A stretch of 16,191 bases of DNA from UMGS1498 sp900552335 (GTDB taxonomy: Bacteria; Bacillota_I; Bacilli_A; RF39; UBA660), in contig CABSFU010000024.1 of the NCBI GenBank assembly GCA_902477075.1, positions 1-16,191 of the forward strand. The letters are read 5' to 3'. How positions within the stretch are numbered: position 1 is the stretch's first letter; each line of letters starts with the position of its first letter. Shown in pieces: positions 1 to 6,239 of this stretch. The translations under genes were made by a program, and so were the position numbers. Below the pieces are notes generated by a model. It did not search any database and was not told the origin of the DNA. It saw only the letters and a program-made list of their open reading frames with translations.

Positions 1-416
1 AAAATAATTTAAATAACTATGCTTTACAAAGTGAGGTAGATAAAACAAATAGTAACTTAAATAATTTATCTAGTTTAATAAGTGAAAATTATAATGATTT
101 TAGCCAATATAAAGAAATAAAAACAGTCCCACTAAGTCCTAATACAACTAATTTTACAGGAGGTATAGTCTATGTAACAGTTGGAAATGTCACCACTATT
201 ATTTTTGAAATTACCCCAATCGTTACAATTCAACATGGAATTATAATAGCTGAGAACTTACCTATTCCAGTTAGAAATACTTATTTCACTATGACCTCTA
301 TAGATGGAAAGGCAATTCCTTGTGTACTTGATACAAATGGAAAAATGTCAGTTTATTATCCACAGCAAACGACAACAACAAGATTTGATTTTACTTTAAC
401 TTATATTTCAAAATAA
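1..416 (+). CDS. Pilin-like variable surface protein, copy 0 (3' part only)
   Basis: Only the C-terminal 137 codons are in the window; the reading frame begins at base 3 and ends at TAA 414-416. The first residues (NNLNNYALQSEVDKTNSNLN) match the stalk of the complete copies B, C and D almost exactly, so this is a member of the same family whose prepilin N-terminus lies left of the window. After the stalk comes a head of about 100 residues, rich in Thr, Ile and Val with predicted beta character, ending in LTYISK. It shows no obvious similarity to the heads of copies A-D. I infer an exported, surface-displayed protein whose head sets binding specificity. Transcription probably ends at the hairpin that overlaps the end of the convergent fhs gene. 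Confidence 0.85.
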   Translation, partial: NNLNNYALQSEVDKTNSNLNNLSSLISENYNDFSQYKEIKTVPLSPNTTNFTGGIVYVTVGNVTTIIFEITPIVTIQHGIIIAENLPIPVRNTYFTMTSIDGKAIPCVLDTNGKMSVYYPQQTTTTRFDFTLTYISK

Positions 417-437
417 AAAGGGCTTAAAAGCTCTTTT
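416..437. terminator. Bidirectional terminator between copy 0 and fhs
   Basis: A 9-bp stem (AAAAGGGCT paired with AGCTCTTTT, one G-U, loop TAAA) has an A run on its left arm and a T run on its right arm. It can therefore terminate transcription from either side of two convergent genes. The fhs stop codon (436-438) overlaps its right arm. Confidence 0.75.
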
Positions 438-1932
438 AAAAATCCATTGCCCTAGGATGTTTTGGAAGACCAGGCATAGTCATAATATTTCCACTATATA
501 CAACAATATATCCAGCTCCATTATTTACCTTAATGTCAGTAATTTCAATGTAATCTAATGAAGTATCTTTGTTCCCATTTAAACTAAGAGGAGATTTTGC
601 AATACAAATAGGAAGAGAATCTAAATGGTTCTTTTTTATATTTTCTATTTTTTTTAATACTTCTTTTTTATAAATTATTTTATTCACATGATACATTTTA
701 GTACAAATAGTATCAATCTTATCCTTCAACTCGTCCTCTAAGCTATATAAAAAATGAATTGTATCTGTTTTTACTAAATCTATAACTTTTTCAGCAACTT
801 TCATTGCTCCATCACTTCCTTTTGAAAATGCTTCACATATTTCGAAAGGAATGTTTTCTTGTTTTAAAAATTCTTGTAACTTTGTTATTTCATCTACATT
901 ATCATCTTCAAATTTGTTTAAAACTATAAGTAAATTTGAAGTGAAACAATGGATATTTTCAATATGTTTTTTTAAATGATCAAATTGATTTTCAAAACAA
1001 TTATGTTCTTTTAATGCACGAATTGTTACATTTAATATGACTAAATTAGGATTTAAATTTCCGGTACGGCATTTGATGTCAAAAAATTTCTCACAACCTA
1101 AATCACTGCCAAATCCAGCTTCTACAAGTGTATAATCACACAATGAGGTAGCAAGTTTTGTTGAAATTAGAGAATTACATCCGATGGAAACATTAGCAAA
1201 TGGTCCCATATGAACAATAACCGGATTATTTTCTAAGCTTCTTACTAAGTTTGGTAACATAGCCTTTTTCAATAATTCATAAATCGCATTTGTTGATTGA
1301 AGTTGTTTAAAGTAGACTGGATTTTCTTCATAAGTTAAACCAATAATAATATCATCAATTCTTTTTTTTAAATCATCCTCATTTTGACATAATGTCATAA
1401 TGCCCATAATCTCACTAGCAGCTGTAATATCAAAAGAAGAAGTAGTATGATTAATTTCTATACTACGTAAACTTCTATCACAGACGTCTATACAACGATG
1501 AAACAATATATCGTTTGGATTGATATTTAATTCGTTACCTTGAAAAATATGATTATCAATTAAAGCACAAATTAAATTATTAGCGTCTTCAATAGCGTGA
1601 AAATCTCCTGTAAAAGATAAATTAATGTCCATTTCCGGACAAATAGTGGCTTTTCCTCCCCCAGTAGCTCCACCCTTTAAACCAAAAGTAGGGCCAAGCG
1701 ATGGCTCTCTTACTACAGCAATACTATTTTTTCCTAGTTTTCGAAGTGCGTCATTGATGCCAATTACCATGGTCGTTTTTCCCTCTCCATGTTTTGTGGG
1801 TGTAATAGAAGTTACCAAAATTAAATTTCCTTGTTTTTTTGGTTCATTTTTCTTGATTTTGGCTATATCATCTCCATATAAAATAATGTCATCTTTATTT
1901 AGATTTATTTTTTTAGCAATCTCTGTAATCAT
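436..1932 (-). CDS. fhs: Formate-tetrahydrofolate ligase (short, divergent)
   Basis: Fhs makes 10-formyl-THF from formate, THF and ATP in cytosolic one-carbon metabolism, supplying purine and formyl-Met synthesis. Seen here: an ATP-binding loop PTKHGEGKTT at residues 45-54, followed by REPSLGPTFGLKGGATGGGK, INLSFTGDFHAI, DNHIFQGN, GPFANVSIGCNS, EAGFGSDLGCEKFFDIKCR, and a C-terminal MPGLPKHPRAMDF. These follow the family in order. The product is 498 aa against the usual ~555, and several near-invariant stretches are altered (PTPAGEGKT to PTKHGEGKT; HGGPFANIAHG to HMGPFANVSIG). The enzyme is either fast-evolving or modified in activity. I chose ATG 1932 because AGGTGAG lies about 5 nt upstream; a GTG nine bases earlier lacks that spacing. 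It is transcribed divergently from dnaB. Confidence 0.92.
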   Translation of the reverse strand: MITEIAKKINLNKDDIILYGDDIAKIKKNEPKKQGNLILVTSITPTKHGEGKTTMVIGINDALRKLGKNSIAVVREPSLGPTFGLKGGATGGGKATICPEMDINLSFTGDFHAIEDANNLICALIDNHIFQGNELNINPNDILFHRCIDVCDRSLRSIEINHTTSSFDITAASEIMGIMTLCQNEDDLKKRIDDIIIGLTYEENPVYFKQLQSTNAIYELLKKAMLPNLVRSLENNPVIVHMGPFANVSIGCNSLISTKLATSLCDYTLVEAGFGSDLGCEKFFDIKCRTGNLNPNLVILNVTIRALKEHNCFENQFDHLKKHIENIHCFTSNLLIVLNKFEDDNVDEITKLQEFLKQENIPFEICEAFSKGSDGAMKVAEKVIDLVKTDTIHFLYSLEDELKDKIDTICTKMYHVNKIIYKKEVLKKIENIKKNHLDSLPICIAKSPLSLNGNKDTSLDYIEITDIKVNNGAGYIVVYSGNIMTMPGLPKHPRAMDF

Positions 1933-1948
1933 GTTTCTCACCTAATTC

Positions 1949-1954
1949 ATTATA
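1949..1954 (-). promoter_or_regulatory. Possible fhs -10 box
   Basis: On the minus strand a perfect TATAAT lies 17 nt upstream of the fhs ATG. No convincing -35 box is visible at 16-18 nt. The start point it predicts would leave a leader of only about 10 nt, beginning at the ribosome binding site. Confidence 0.4.
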
Positions 1955-1974
1955 CCATGAAATTTCTAAAATAG

Positions 1975-2006
1975 AATAAAAGAAATTCCAGTAAAATTCT
2001 TTTATT
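1975..2006. repeat. Inverted repeat between fhs and dnaB
   Basis: AATAAAAGAAATT (1975-1987) and AATTCTTTTATT (1995-2006) form a 12-bp stem with one bulged A and a 7-nt loop. It sits between two divergent genes. It could be an operator or a stem that insulates the two transcripts. No T run follows that would make it a clear terminator for either gene. Confidence 0.5.
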
Positions 2007-2053
2007 TAATAGCTATTTATGATAAACTATAGCTAAGAAGGGATGTGTTTTGT

Positions 2054-3334
2054 ATGCGAGATAATTTACTTCCTGCAGATGTTTTTATTGTAATGAACAA
2101 GACCATCTTAAACGAATATGATCGTAAAATTATTACGATGCTTTATCAACCTATTATTGGATTAAACGCGGTAGGATTATACTTTACTTTGTGGTCTTAT
2201 ATCGAAAAAAATGAAATTTTATCAAGAGAATGGAATCATCATCATTTAATGACTAGTATGCGAATTAGTCTAAAAGATATCAAAGAGGCAAGAGAAAAAT
2301 TAGAAGGGATTGGATTAATTAAAACTTATCTTCGTAAGGGAAATGTAAATAACTATGTATATGAAGTGTATTCCCCTGTTAGCCCAAATGAATTTGTAAA
2401 TAATCCTATTTTAGGTATCACATTATACAATAACGTTGGTGATACGGAATACGAAAAAATTATTGATTATTTTAAAATACCTAGAGTTAGTTTAAAAGAA
2501 TATGAAGATATTACTTTAAAATTTAGTGAAGTATTTGAAACTACTAGTTATTCTAATTATGATGGAATTGATAAAGAAATTAAAAGAGCTAATACAAATA
2601 AATTAGAACTTGCAACAAAAAATGATTTAAGTACTATTTTTTCTTTTATTCCAGAAGAAATGTTAAATATTAAAACTATTACGAAAGATACAAAAGAATT
2701 AATTTACCGTTTGGGCTTCATTTATGATTATGATGACGAAAGAATGAGTGAATTAATTCGAAATTCCTTAAATGAGAAAAGAGCAATTGATAAAAATAAG
2801 TTAAAGCAAAATGCTAGAAGATATTATGAATTTGAGCATAGTGGAAAATTACCAAGTCTTATTTATCGAAATCAACCAGAATATTTAAGAAAAATAGCTG
2901 GTGAGAATACTAAAAAGGCAAAAATTATTTATCAATTTGAAAGTACGAGCCCTTATGATTTTTTAATGGGAAAAACTAGTGCAGAACGTTTGAGCAAAAA
3001 AGATGTGGAATTACTAGAGTACCTATTATTGGATATGAATTTAAAGCCAGGTGTAGTAAATGTATTAGTAGACTATGTTTTAAAAATATCTAATAATAAA
3101 TTAACCAGAGGATATGTGGAAACTATTGCTTCTCAATGGGCTAGAAGTAAAGTAGAAACCGTAGAAGCAGCTATGAAATTAGCAGAAAAGGAATATAAAA
3201 ACAAAAAAGCAAATGTAAAAACAAGCAAATTAACGGAAGAAAAACCAGAATGGTTTGATAAGGAAATTAAAAAAAATAAAGCTAGTGAAGCTGAAATAAA
3301 AGAAATGGAAGAGTTATTAAAAGAATTTAGGTGA
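2054..3334 (+). CDS. dnaB: Replication initiation/membrane attachment protein DnaB
   Basis: A 426-aa Bacillus-type DnaB (not the helicase). Together with DnaD and DnaI it loads the replicative helicase at oriC and at restart forks. The N-terminal winged-helix part opens with the characteristic DNLLPADVFIVMNKTILNEYD and continues LYQPIIGLNAVGLYFTLWSY. The C-terminal DnaD-like domain (roughly residues 290-390) contains SPYDFLMGK, LEYLLLDMNLKPGVVNVLVDYVL and YVETIASQWARSKVETVEAA. A Lys/Glu-rich tail follows. Start: ATG 2054 lies 11 nt after AGAAGGG; the GTG at 2045 is too close to that site. The stop TGA overlaps the dnaI ribosome binding site, so the two genes are almost certainly co-transcribed and translationally coupled. 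Confidence 0.95.
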   Translation: MRDNLLPADVFIVMNKTILNEYDRKIITMLYQPIIGLNAVGLYFTLWSYIEKNEILSREWNHHHLMTSMRISLKDIKEAREKLEGIGLIKTYLRKGNVNNYVYEVYSPVSPNEFVNNPILGITLYNNVGDTEYEKIIDYFKIPRVSLKEYEDITLKFSEVFETTSYSNYDGIDKEIKRANTNKLELATKNDLSTIFSFIPEEMLNIKTITKDTKELIYRLGFIYDYDDERMSELIRNSLNEKRAIDKNKLKQNARRYYEFEHSGKLPSLIYRNQPEYLRKIAGENTKKAKIIYQFESTSPYDFLMGKTSAERLSKKDVELLEYLLLDMNLKPGVVNVLVDYVLKISNNKLTRGYVETIASQWARSKVETVEAAMKLAEKEYKNKKANVKTSKLTEEKPEWFDKEIKKNKASEAEIKEMEELLKEFR

Positions 3335-3339
3335 TAAAT

Positions 3340-4263
3340 ATGAAAAATTCAAATGATTTATTAAATTCTTACCAAAGAAGAGGTTTAGAAACGAAACTTT
3401 TAACTGATTTAGAAAAGGCATTAGAAAATGAAGAATTTTTGGAATTTGTTTCTAAATTAAATTTACCAAAAGAAAAACTATGTAAATATACTTCTACGTT
3501 AGAGGAAAGTTTTAAAGAATATAGCCATTGCAAAAAATGTAAATGTTTAGAAGCATGCCAAAATAAAGTGTCTGGATATGCTTACTTACCCAAAAAAATA
3601 GAGGACAAATTAGAATTTTATTATAAAGCTTGTAAATATCAAAATAAATATTTAAAAGAAAAAAAGATAAAAGATAATGTTTATTCTTATGAAATTCCAG
3701 AAGCGATTAGAAAAGCAAGTATGAAAGAAATTTATATTGACAATAAGGATCGTTATGAAATTATTAAATGGATTAATCAATTTTTAAAAACATATGAAAA
3801 AAATAAAAAACAAAAAGGTTTATATTTAAATGGCAATTTTGGTTGTGGAAAAACTTATTTGTTATCTGCTATGTTTAATGAATTAGCAACACAGGGTTAT
3901 CATTCAGCTATTGTTTTTTGGCCAGAATATCTAAACAGCTTAAAATGTAGCTTTAATGATTATTTAGAATTTAAAAATAAAATTGAAAAGATAAAAAAAG
4001 TACCACTTTTACTAATTGACGATATTGGGGCTGAAGCAAACACCTCTTGGAGTAGGGACGAAATTTTAATGCCTATTTTACAATACCGCATGGATAGTTC
4101 TTTACCAACTTTTTTTACATCCAATTGTACTTTGAAAGAATTAGAAACGCATTTTAGTAATTCTAAAAGTGGAATAGAAGAAGTAAAATCCAGAAGAATT
4201 ATTGAACGAATTAAACAATTAACAGAAGATATTAAATTAATTAGTGATAATTTAAGAAAGTAG
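3340..4263 (+). CDS. dnaI: Primosomal protein DnaI (helicase loader)
   Basis: A 307-aa AAA+ ATPase of the DnaC/DnaI family that loads the replicative helicase. The N-terminal domain has a cysteine cluster, HCKKCKCLEAC (about residues 63-73), plus Cys98, consistent with the zinc-binding N-domain of DnaI. The C-terminal ATPase has Walker A GNFGCGKT at 165-172, Walker B LLLIDDIGAE at 223-232, a sensor-1 stretch FFTSNCTL near 258-265 and an arginine-rich SRRIIERI near 285. Length is close to the Bacillus protein. ATG 3340 is preferred because AGGTGAT lies 5-6 nt upstream; the in-frame GTG at 3331 lies inside that site. It follows dnaB by 5 nt and precedes a tiny ORF by 7 nt. Confidence 0.95.
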   Translation: MKNSNDLLNSYQRRGLETKLLTDLEKALENEEFLEFVSKLNLPKEKLCKYTSTLEESFKEYSHCKKCKCLEACQNKVSGYAYLPKKIEDKLEFYYKACKYQNKYLKEKKIKDNVYSYEIPEAIRKASMKEIYIDNKDRYEIIKWINQFLKTYEKNKKQKGLYLNGNFGCGKTYLLSAMFNELATQGYHSAIVFWPEYLNSLKCSFNDYLEFKNKIEKIKKVPLLLIDDIGAEANTSWSRDEILMPILQYRMDSSLPTFFTSNCTLKELETHFSNSKSGIEEVKSRRIIERIKQLTEDIKLISDNLRK

Positions 4264-4270
4264 GCAATAT

Positions 4271-4411
4271 ATGGAAAAATTAGAAGCTTTTGACAAATAT
4301 GATGATTATACAAGAGAGATAGAAAAATTAAAAAAAGAAATTAAAGAAGTAAAACAAAAAATTTCGAATGTTCAAGAAATTAACAACAGTAAGAAGGCAA
4401 AGAAAAAATGA
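4271..4411 (+). CDS. Small coiled-coil protein, 46 aa
   Basis: I do not recognise this gene. It encodes MEKLEAFDKYDDYTREIEKL, then an EIKKLKKEI-like heptad region, and ends in a basic KKAKKK tail. Most of residues 14-38 should form one amphipathic, highly charged helix. It starts 7 nt after the dnaI stop, and its TGA overlaps the next gene's ATG (ATGA), so it is embedded in the operon. I see no clear Shine-Dalgarno beyond GGCAATAT, so translational coupling to dnaI is likely. Similar short charged ORFs are often missed by gene callers. Its role (a DnaI- or membrane-linked partner, or a spacer peptide) is unknown. Confidence 0.65.
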   Translation: MEKLEAFDKYDDYTREIEKLKKEIKEVKQKISNVQEINNSKKAKKK

Positions 4412-5664
4412 TGAGTAAAAAGTTTTATATTTTCCCATTATTTTTGTTAGTAATTCCTATATTTGTTAGTTTTTTGTATCCTTTTTTTACTTATGATAAA
4501 GTTACTACTATTTGGTATTATCTTATTTTATATACTTGTTATTTTGGAGGCATTTACACATGTTATTATGTAAAAAAGCACCTTCAAAAGACTTCTTTTA
4601 CAAAGATAGAAAAAATAACAATTGGTTTATTTTTATTCTTTCTCACAAGCTGTATTATTTCCACTATATGCGCTACTAGTCCAATTACGTCCCTTTTAGG
4701 TACTTCTTATCGTAAGGAAGGATTGTTTACTTATTTAGCTTATTTTTTCATGATTATCAATTGCATGTTTTTAAAGGATAATGAGAAAAAGAAGTTATAT
4801 CAATTATTTGTTATAGTTGCCTTTGTGTTATCTATTGTTTCTTTATTAAAAATTAAATTCTTAATGTTTCCATATCAATATTCTTATAATAGTATTTTTT
4901 GTCAATTTAACCATTTTTCTTATTTTTTAATACTAGCATTAGTTTGTAATACTTGTTTATTTATGTTTTCTGATAATAGGAAAGAAAAAATTATATATTA
5001 TATAACATATTTAATATTATTAATTCAATTAATTCTTAACAATACTTTTGGTGGTTATTTAGCCTTTTTATTAACAACTATTTTTATTTGTATTTATGGA
5101 GTGAAATTTAGAAAAAAAACCATTAGTGTAGTAATCATAGTAATTACTTTTATAGCTTGTTCATTATTTATTTGCAATGATAAAAAAGAGAGCATTGTTT
5201 ATAAAAATTTTTTTGATAATACAAAAGAAGTTGTTCACACAAATTTTCAAAAGAAAGAAGAAATAGCTAAGCTTGGAACGACAAGAGGCAAATTATGGCT
5301 TGGCGCTTTAAAAATGATTGAAAAGAAACCAATTTTAGGATATGGGTTAGATAATTTAAAAGAGGAATATTTTGATTTAAAAATATATGATGCAGATAAA
5401 CCACATGATTTTATATTAGCTTTATCTGCTTATATTGGAATTCCTGGAATGTTAAGTTTTGTTTTGTTTGTGGCAATTGTATTAATTGCTTTGTTAAAAC
5501 AAATAAAAAATTTAAGCGAGGAAGAAGTAATTGCTTATGCTGCTGTTGTTTGCTTCTTTTGTTCTAGTATATTCGCTAATTCCATGTATTATACAACTCC
5601 ATATTTTTGTATCTTTTTTGGAATTGTTTTATCTTGCTTTTATAGAAAACATATTAAGAATTAG
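4408..5664 (+). CDS. O-antigen ligase / Wzy / pilin O-oligosaccharyltransferase family membrane protein
   Basis: A 418-aa polytopic protein with about ten hydrophobic segments (for example 3-25, 34-53, 68-90, 107-121 and 130-150, and several after 340). The Wzy_C-like signature is visible: TTRGKLWLGALKMIEKKPILGYGLDNL near residues 291-317, then a large extracytoplasmic loop ending in KPHDFILALSAYIGIPG, with His333 in the position of the family's conserved loop His. Members join lipid-linked glycans to an acceptor, polymerise repeat units, or glycosylate pilins (PilO/PglL type). It overlaps the upstream 46-aa ORF by 4 nt. The pilin-like genes downstream make pilin or surface-protein glycosylation plausible, but that is inference. 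ATG 4411 is an equally possible start. Confidence 0.82.
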   Translation: MMSKKFYIFPLFLLVIPIFVSFLYPFFTYDKVTTIWYYLILYTCYFGGIYTCYYVKKHLQKTSFTKIEKITIGLFLFFLTSCIISTICATSPITSLLGTSYRKEGLFTYLAYFFMIINCMFLKDNEKKKLYQLFVIVAFVLSIVSLLKIKFLMFPYQYSYNSIFCQFNHFSYFLILALVCNTCLFMFSDNRKEKIIYYITYLILLIQLILNNTFGGYLAFLLTTIFICIYGVKFRKKTISVVIIVITFIACSLFICNDKKESIVYKNFFDNTKEVVHTNFQKKEEIAKLGTTRGKLWLGALKMIEKKPILGYGLDNLKEEYFDLKIYDADKPHDFILALSAYIGIPGMLSFVLFVAIVLIALLKQIKNLSEEEVIAYAAVVCFFCSSIFANSMYYTTPYFCIFFGIVLSCFYRKHIKN

Positions 5665-5696
5665 TTTTTTACAAAATTTATAATTTTGAAAAAAAC
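5664..5696. repeat. AT-rich inverted repeat after the ligase-like gene
   Basis: GTTTTTT (5664-5670) pairs with AAAAAAC (5690-5696), and CAAAAT (5672-5677) pairs with ATTTTG (5683-5688). The result is a 13-bp stem with one A-A mismatch and a 5-nt loop. The T run lies inside the stem rather than after it, so this is not a canonical terminator, though it may mark the operon end. It abuts the promoter of antisense RNA 1. Confidence 0.4.
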
Positions 5697-5698
5697 AA

Positions 5699-5727
5699 TT
5701 GTATAAAATGGATAAATTATATATAAT
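5699..5727 (+). promoter_or_regulatory. Promoter of antisense RNA 1
   Basis: TTGTAT (5699-5704), a 17-nt spacer, then perfect TATAAT (5722-5727). The predicted start is about 5734. No ORF with a ribosome binding site follows before the terminator, so the transcript is probably a small RNA. Confidence 0.75.
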
Positions 5728-5733
5728 AAAAGT

Positions 5734-5819
5734 GAACATACCTAATGAGTTTGTGTTAGGTATATTCCTTTGATTGGATTCCTAACGACACCCTGTGACG
5801 TTAGGATATTTTGTTATTT
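5734..5819 (+). ncRNA. Candidate antisense antitoxin RNA 1
   Basis: A short transcript of about 86 nt is predicted. Hairpin 1 is ATACCTAA/TTAGGTAT (5738-5763) with a 10-nt loop. Hairpin 2 (5780-5807) is TCCTAACG/CGTTAGGA with an inner CAC/GTG pair, followed by TATTTTGTTATTT, a standard intrinsic terminator. The T tail overlaps the stop codon of the convergent 25-aa ORF, so the RNA is fully complementary to the 3' UTR of that mRNA. This matches the 3'-overlapping antitoxins of type I systems (RatA, SR4). The start point and length are predicted from motifs only. Confidence 0.65.
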
Positions 5820-5891
5820 ACTTAAAATATAAAATATTAAAAGCAATAGGAGTAAAATGATAACATAAAGATGTTCTTCTCTATGTGTCAT
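5814..5891 (-). CDS. Candidate type I toxin, 25-aa membrane peptide, copy 1
   Basis: The peptide starts MTHREEHLYV, continues with IILLLLLLIFYI and ends LSK: a short charged N-terminus, one uninterrupted hydrophobic helix of about 15 residues, and a basic C-terminus. That is the profile of pore-forming or membrane-disturbing type I toxins. GTGAGGTG lies 6-8 nt upstream of the ATG. A second copy (8590-8667) keeps the length, the ribosome binding site and all but two residues (H7Y, S24I), with additional silent changes, which supports translation. The mRNA would run into hairpins 2 and 1 of the antisense RNA in reverse. I cannot assign it to a named toxin family. A membrane-anchored regulatory peptide is the main alternative. 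Confidence 0.65.
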   Translation of the reverse strand: MTHREEHLYVIILLLLLLIFYILSK

Positions 5892-5924
5892 AAACACCAC
5901 CTCACTTTCTATAAAGAAGTAAGG

Positions 5925-5952
5925 AATATTCTAACGCATTAGATATGCTCAA
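5925..5952 (-). promoter_or_regulatory. Possible promoter of toxin copy 1
   Basis: On the minus strand, TTGAGC (5947-5952), a 16-nt spacer and AATATT (5925-5930). Both boxes match the consensus only moderately, but the arrangement is kept in copy 2. It fires away from the pilin A promoter, whose -35 begins 58 nt beyond. Confidence 0.45.
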
Positions 5953-6010
5953 CTATAATATAGGGTGTTTTAAGTAAAATACCCAAAAACCAAAAAAAAT
6001 TTAAAATAAG

Positions 6011-6039
6011 TTGAACTTTCATATGAATTTTGATAAGAT
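6011..6039 (+). promoter_or_regulatory. Promoter of pilin-like gene A
   Basis: TTGAAC (6011-6016), a 17-nt spacer, then TAAGAT (6034-6039) with an upstream TGA that makes an extended -10. The same layout precedes copies B, C, D and E. The transcript would start near 6046, leaving a leader of about 195 nt. Confidence 0.75.
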
Positions 6040-6066
6040 AGATATGTAAATAAAAATAGTAATATA

Positions 6067-6137
6067 GTTTGTCAATAGCAAATTTTTAATGTTTGCTATT
6101 TGTAAACGGTGGGGGGTATTTTAAATGCCTCTTTTTT
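6067..6137 (+). promoter_or_regulatory. Pilin leader A: hairpin plus interrupted G tract
   Basis: An imperfect 16-bp hairpin (6067-6107) is followed at once by GGTGGGGGG (6108-6116), the only tract in the window broken by a T. TATTTTAAATGCC and a CTCTTTTTT run follow. The Gs can pair with the pyrimidine run around a 5-nt loop, giving a terminator-like stem. The interruption may lock this copy against slippage. Further down, AAATGTAA/TTACATTT (near 6145-6170) makes another hairpin. Confidence 0.7.
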
Positions 6138-6239
6138 AAAATTTAAATGTAATACTATAGTTTACATTTAAAAATAACTATGATAAACTGTATGAAGAAT
6201 AGGAAAATACAAATAATAAAAGAAGTGAGGAGTATGAAT

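Larger units (their letters stand above)
5689..6126. repeat. Long repeat, copy 1: toxin-antitoxin module plus pilin promoter and leader
   Basis: This block matches 8463-8884 almost base for base across the antisense RNA, the minus-strand peptide, both divergent promoters and the pilin leader. Copy 1 carries about 20 extra nt (5963-5999), including the hairpin GGGTGTTTTA/TAAAATACCC. The duplicated unit joins the toxin-antitoxin module to the pilin control region. Confidence 0.85.

Noticed and set aside
1625..1945. 106-aa plus-strand ORF inside fhs.
   Set aside because: It lies antisense to the conserved ATP-binding region of fhs, with no ribosome binding site and low-complexity composition. 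It is a shadow of the real gene.
5689..5952. Insertion sequence or MITE explaining the duplicated block.
   Set aside because: The two copies lack terminal inverted repeats and target duplications that I can see, there is no transposase, and the block continues into a functional pilin promoter and leader.
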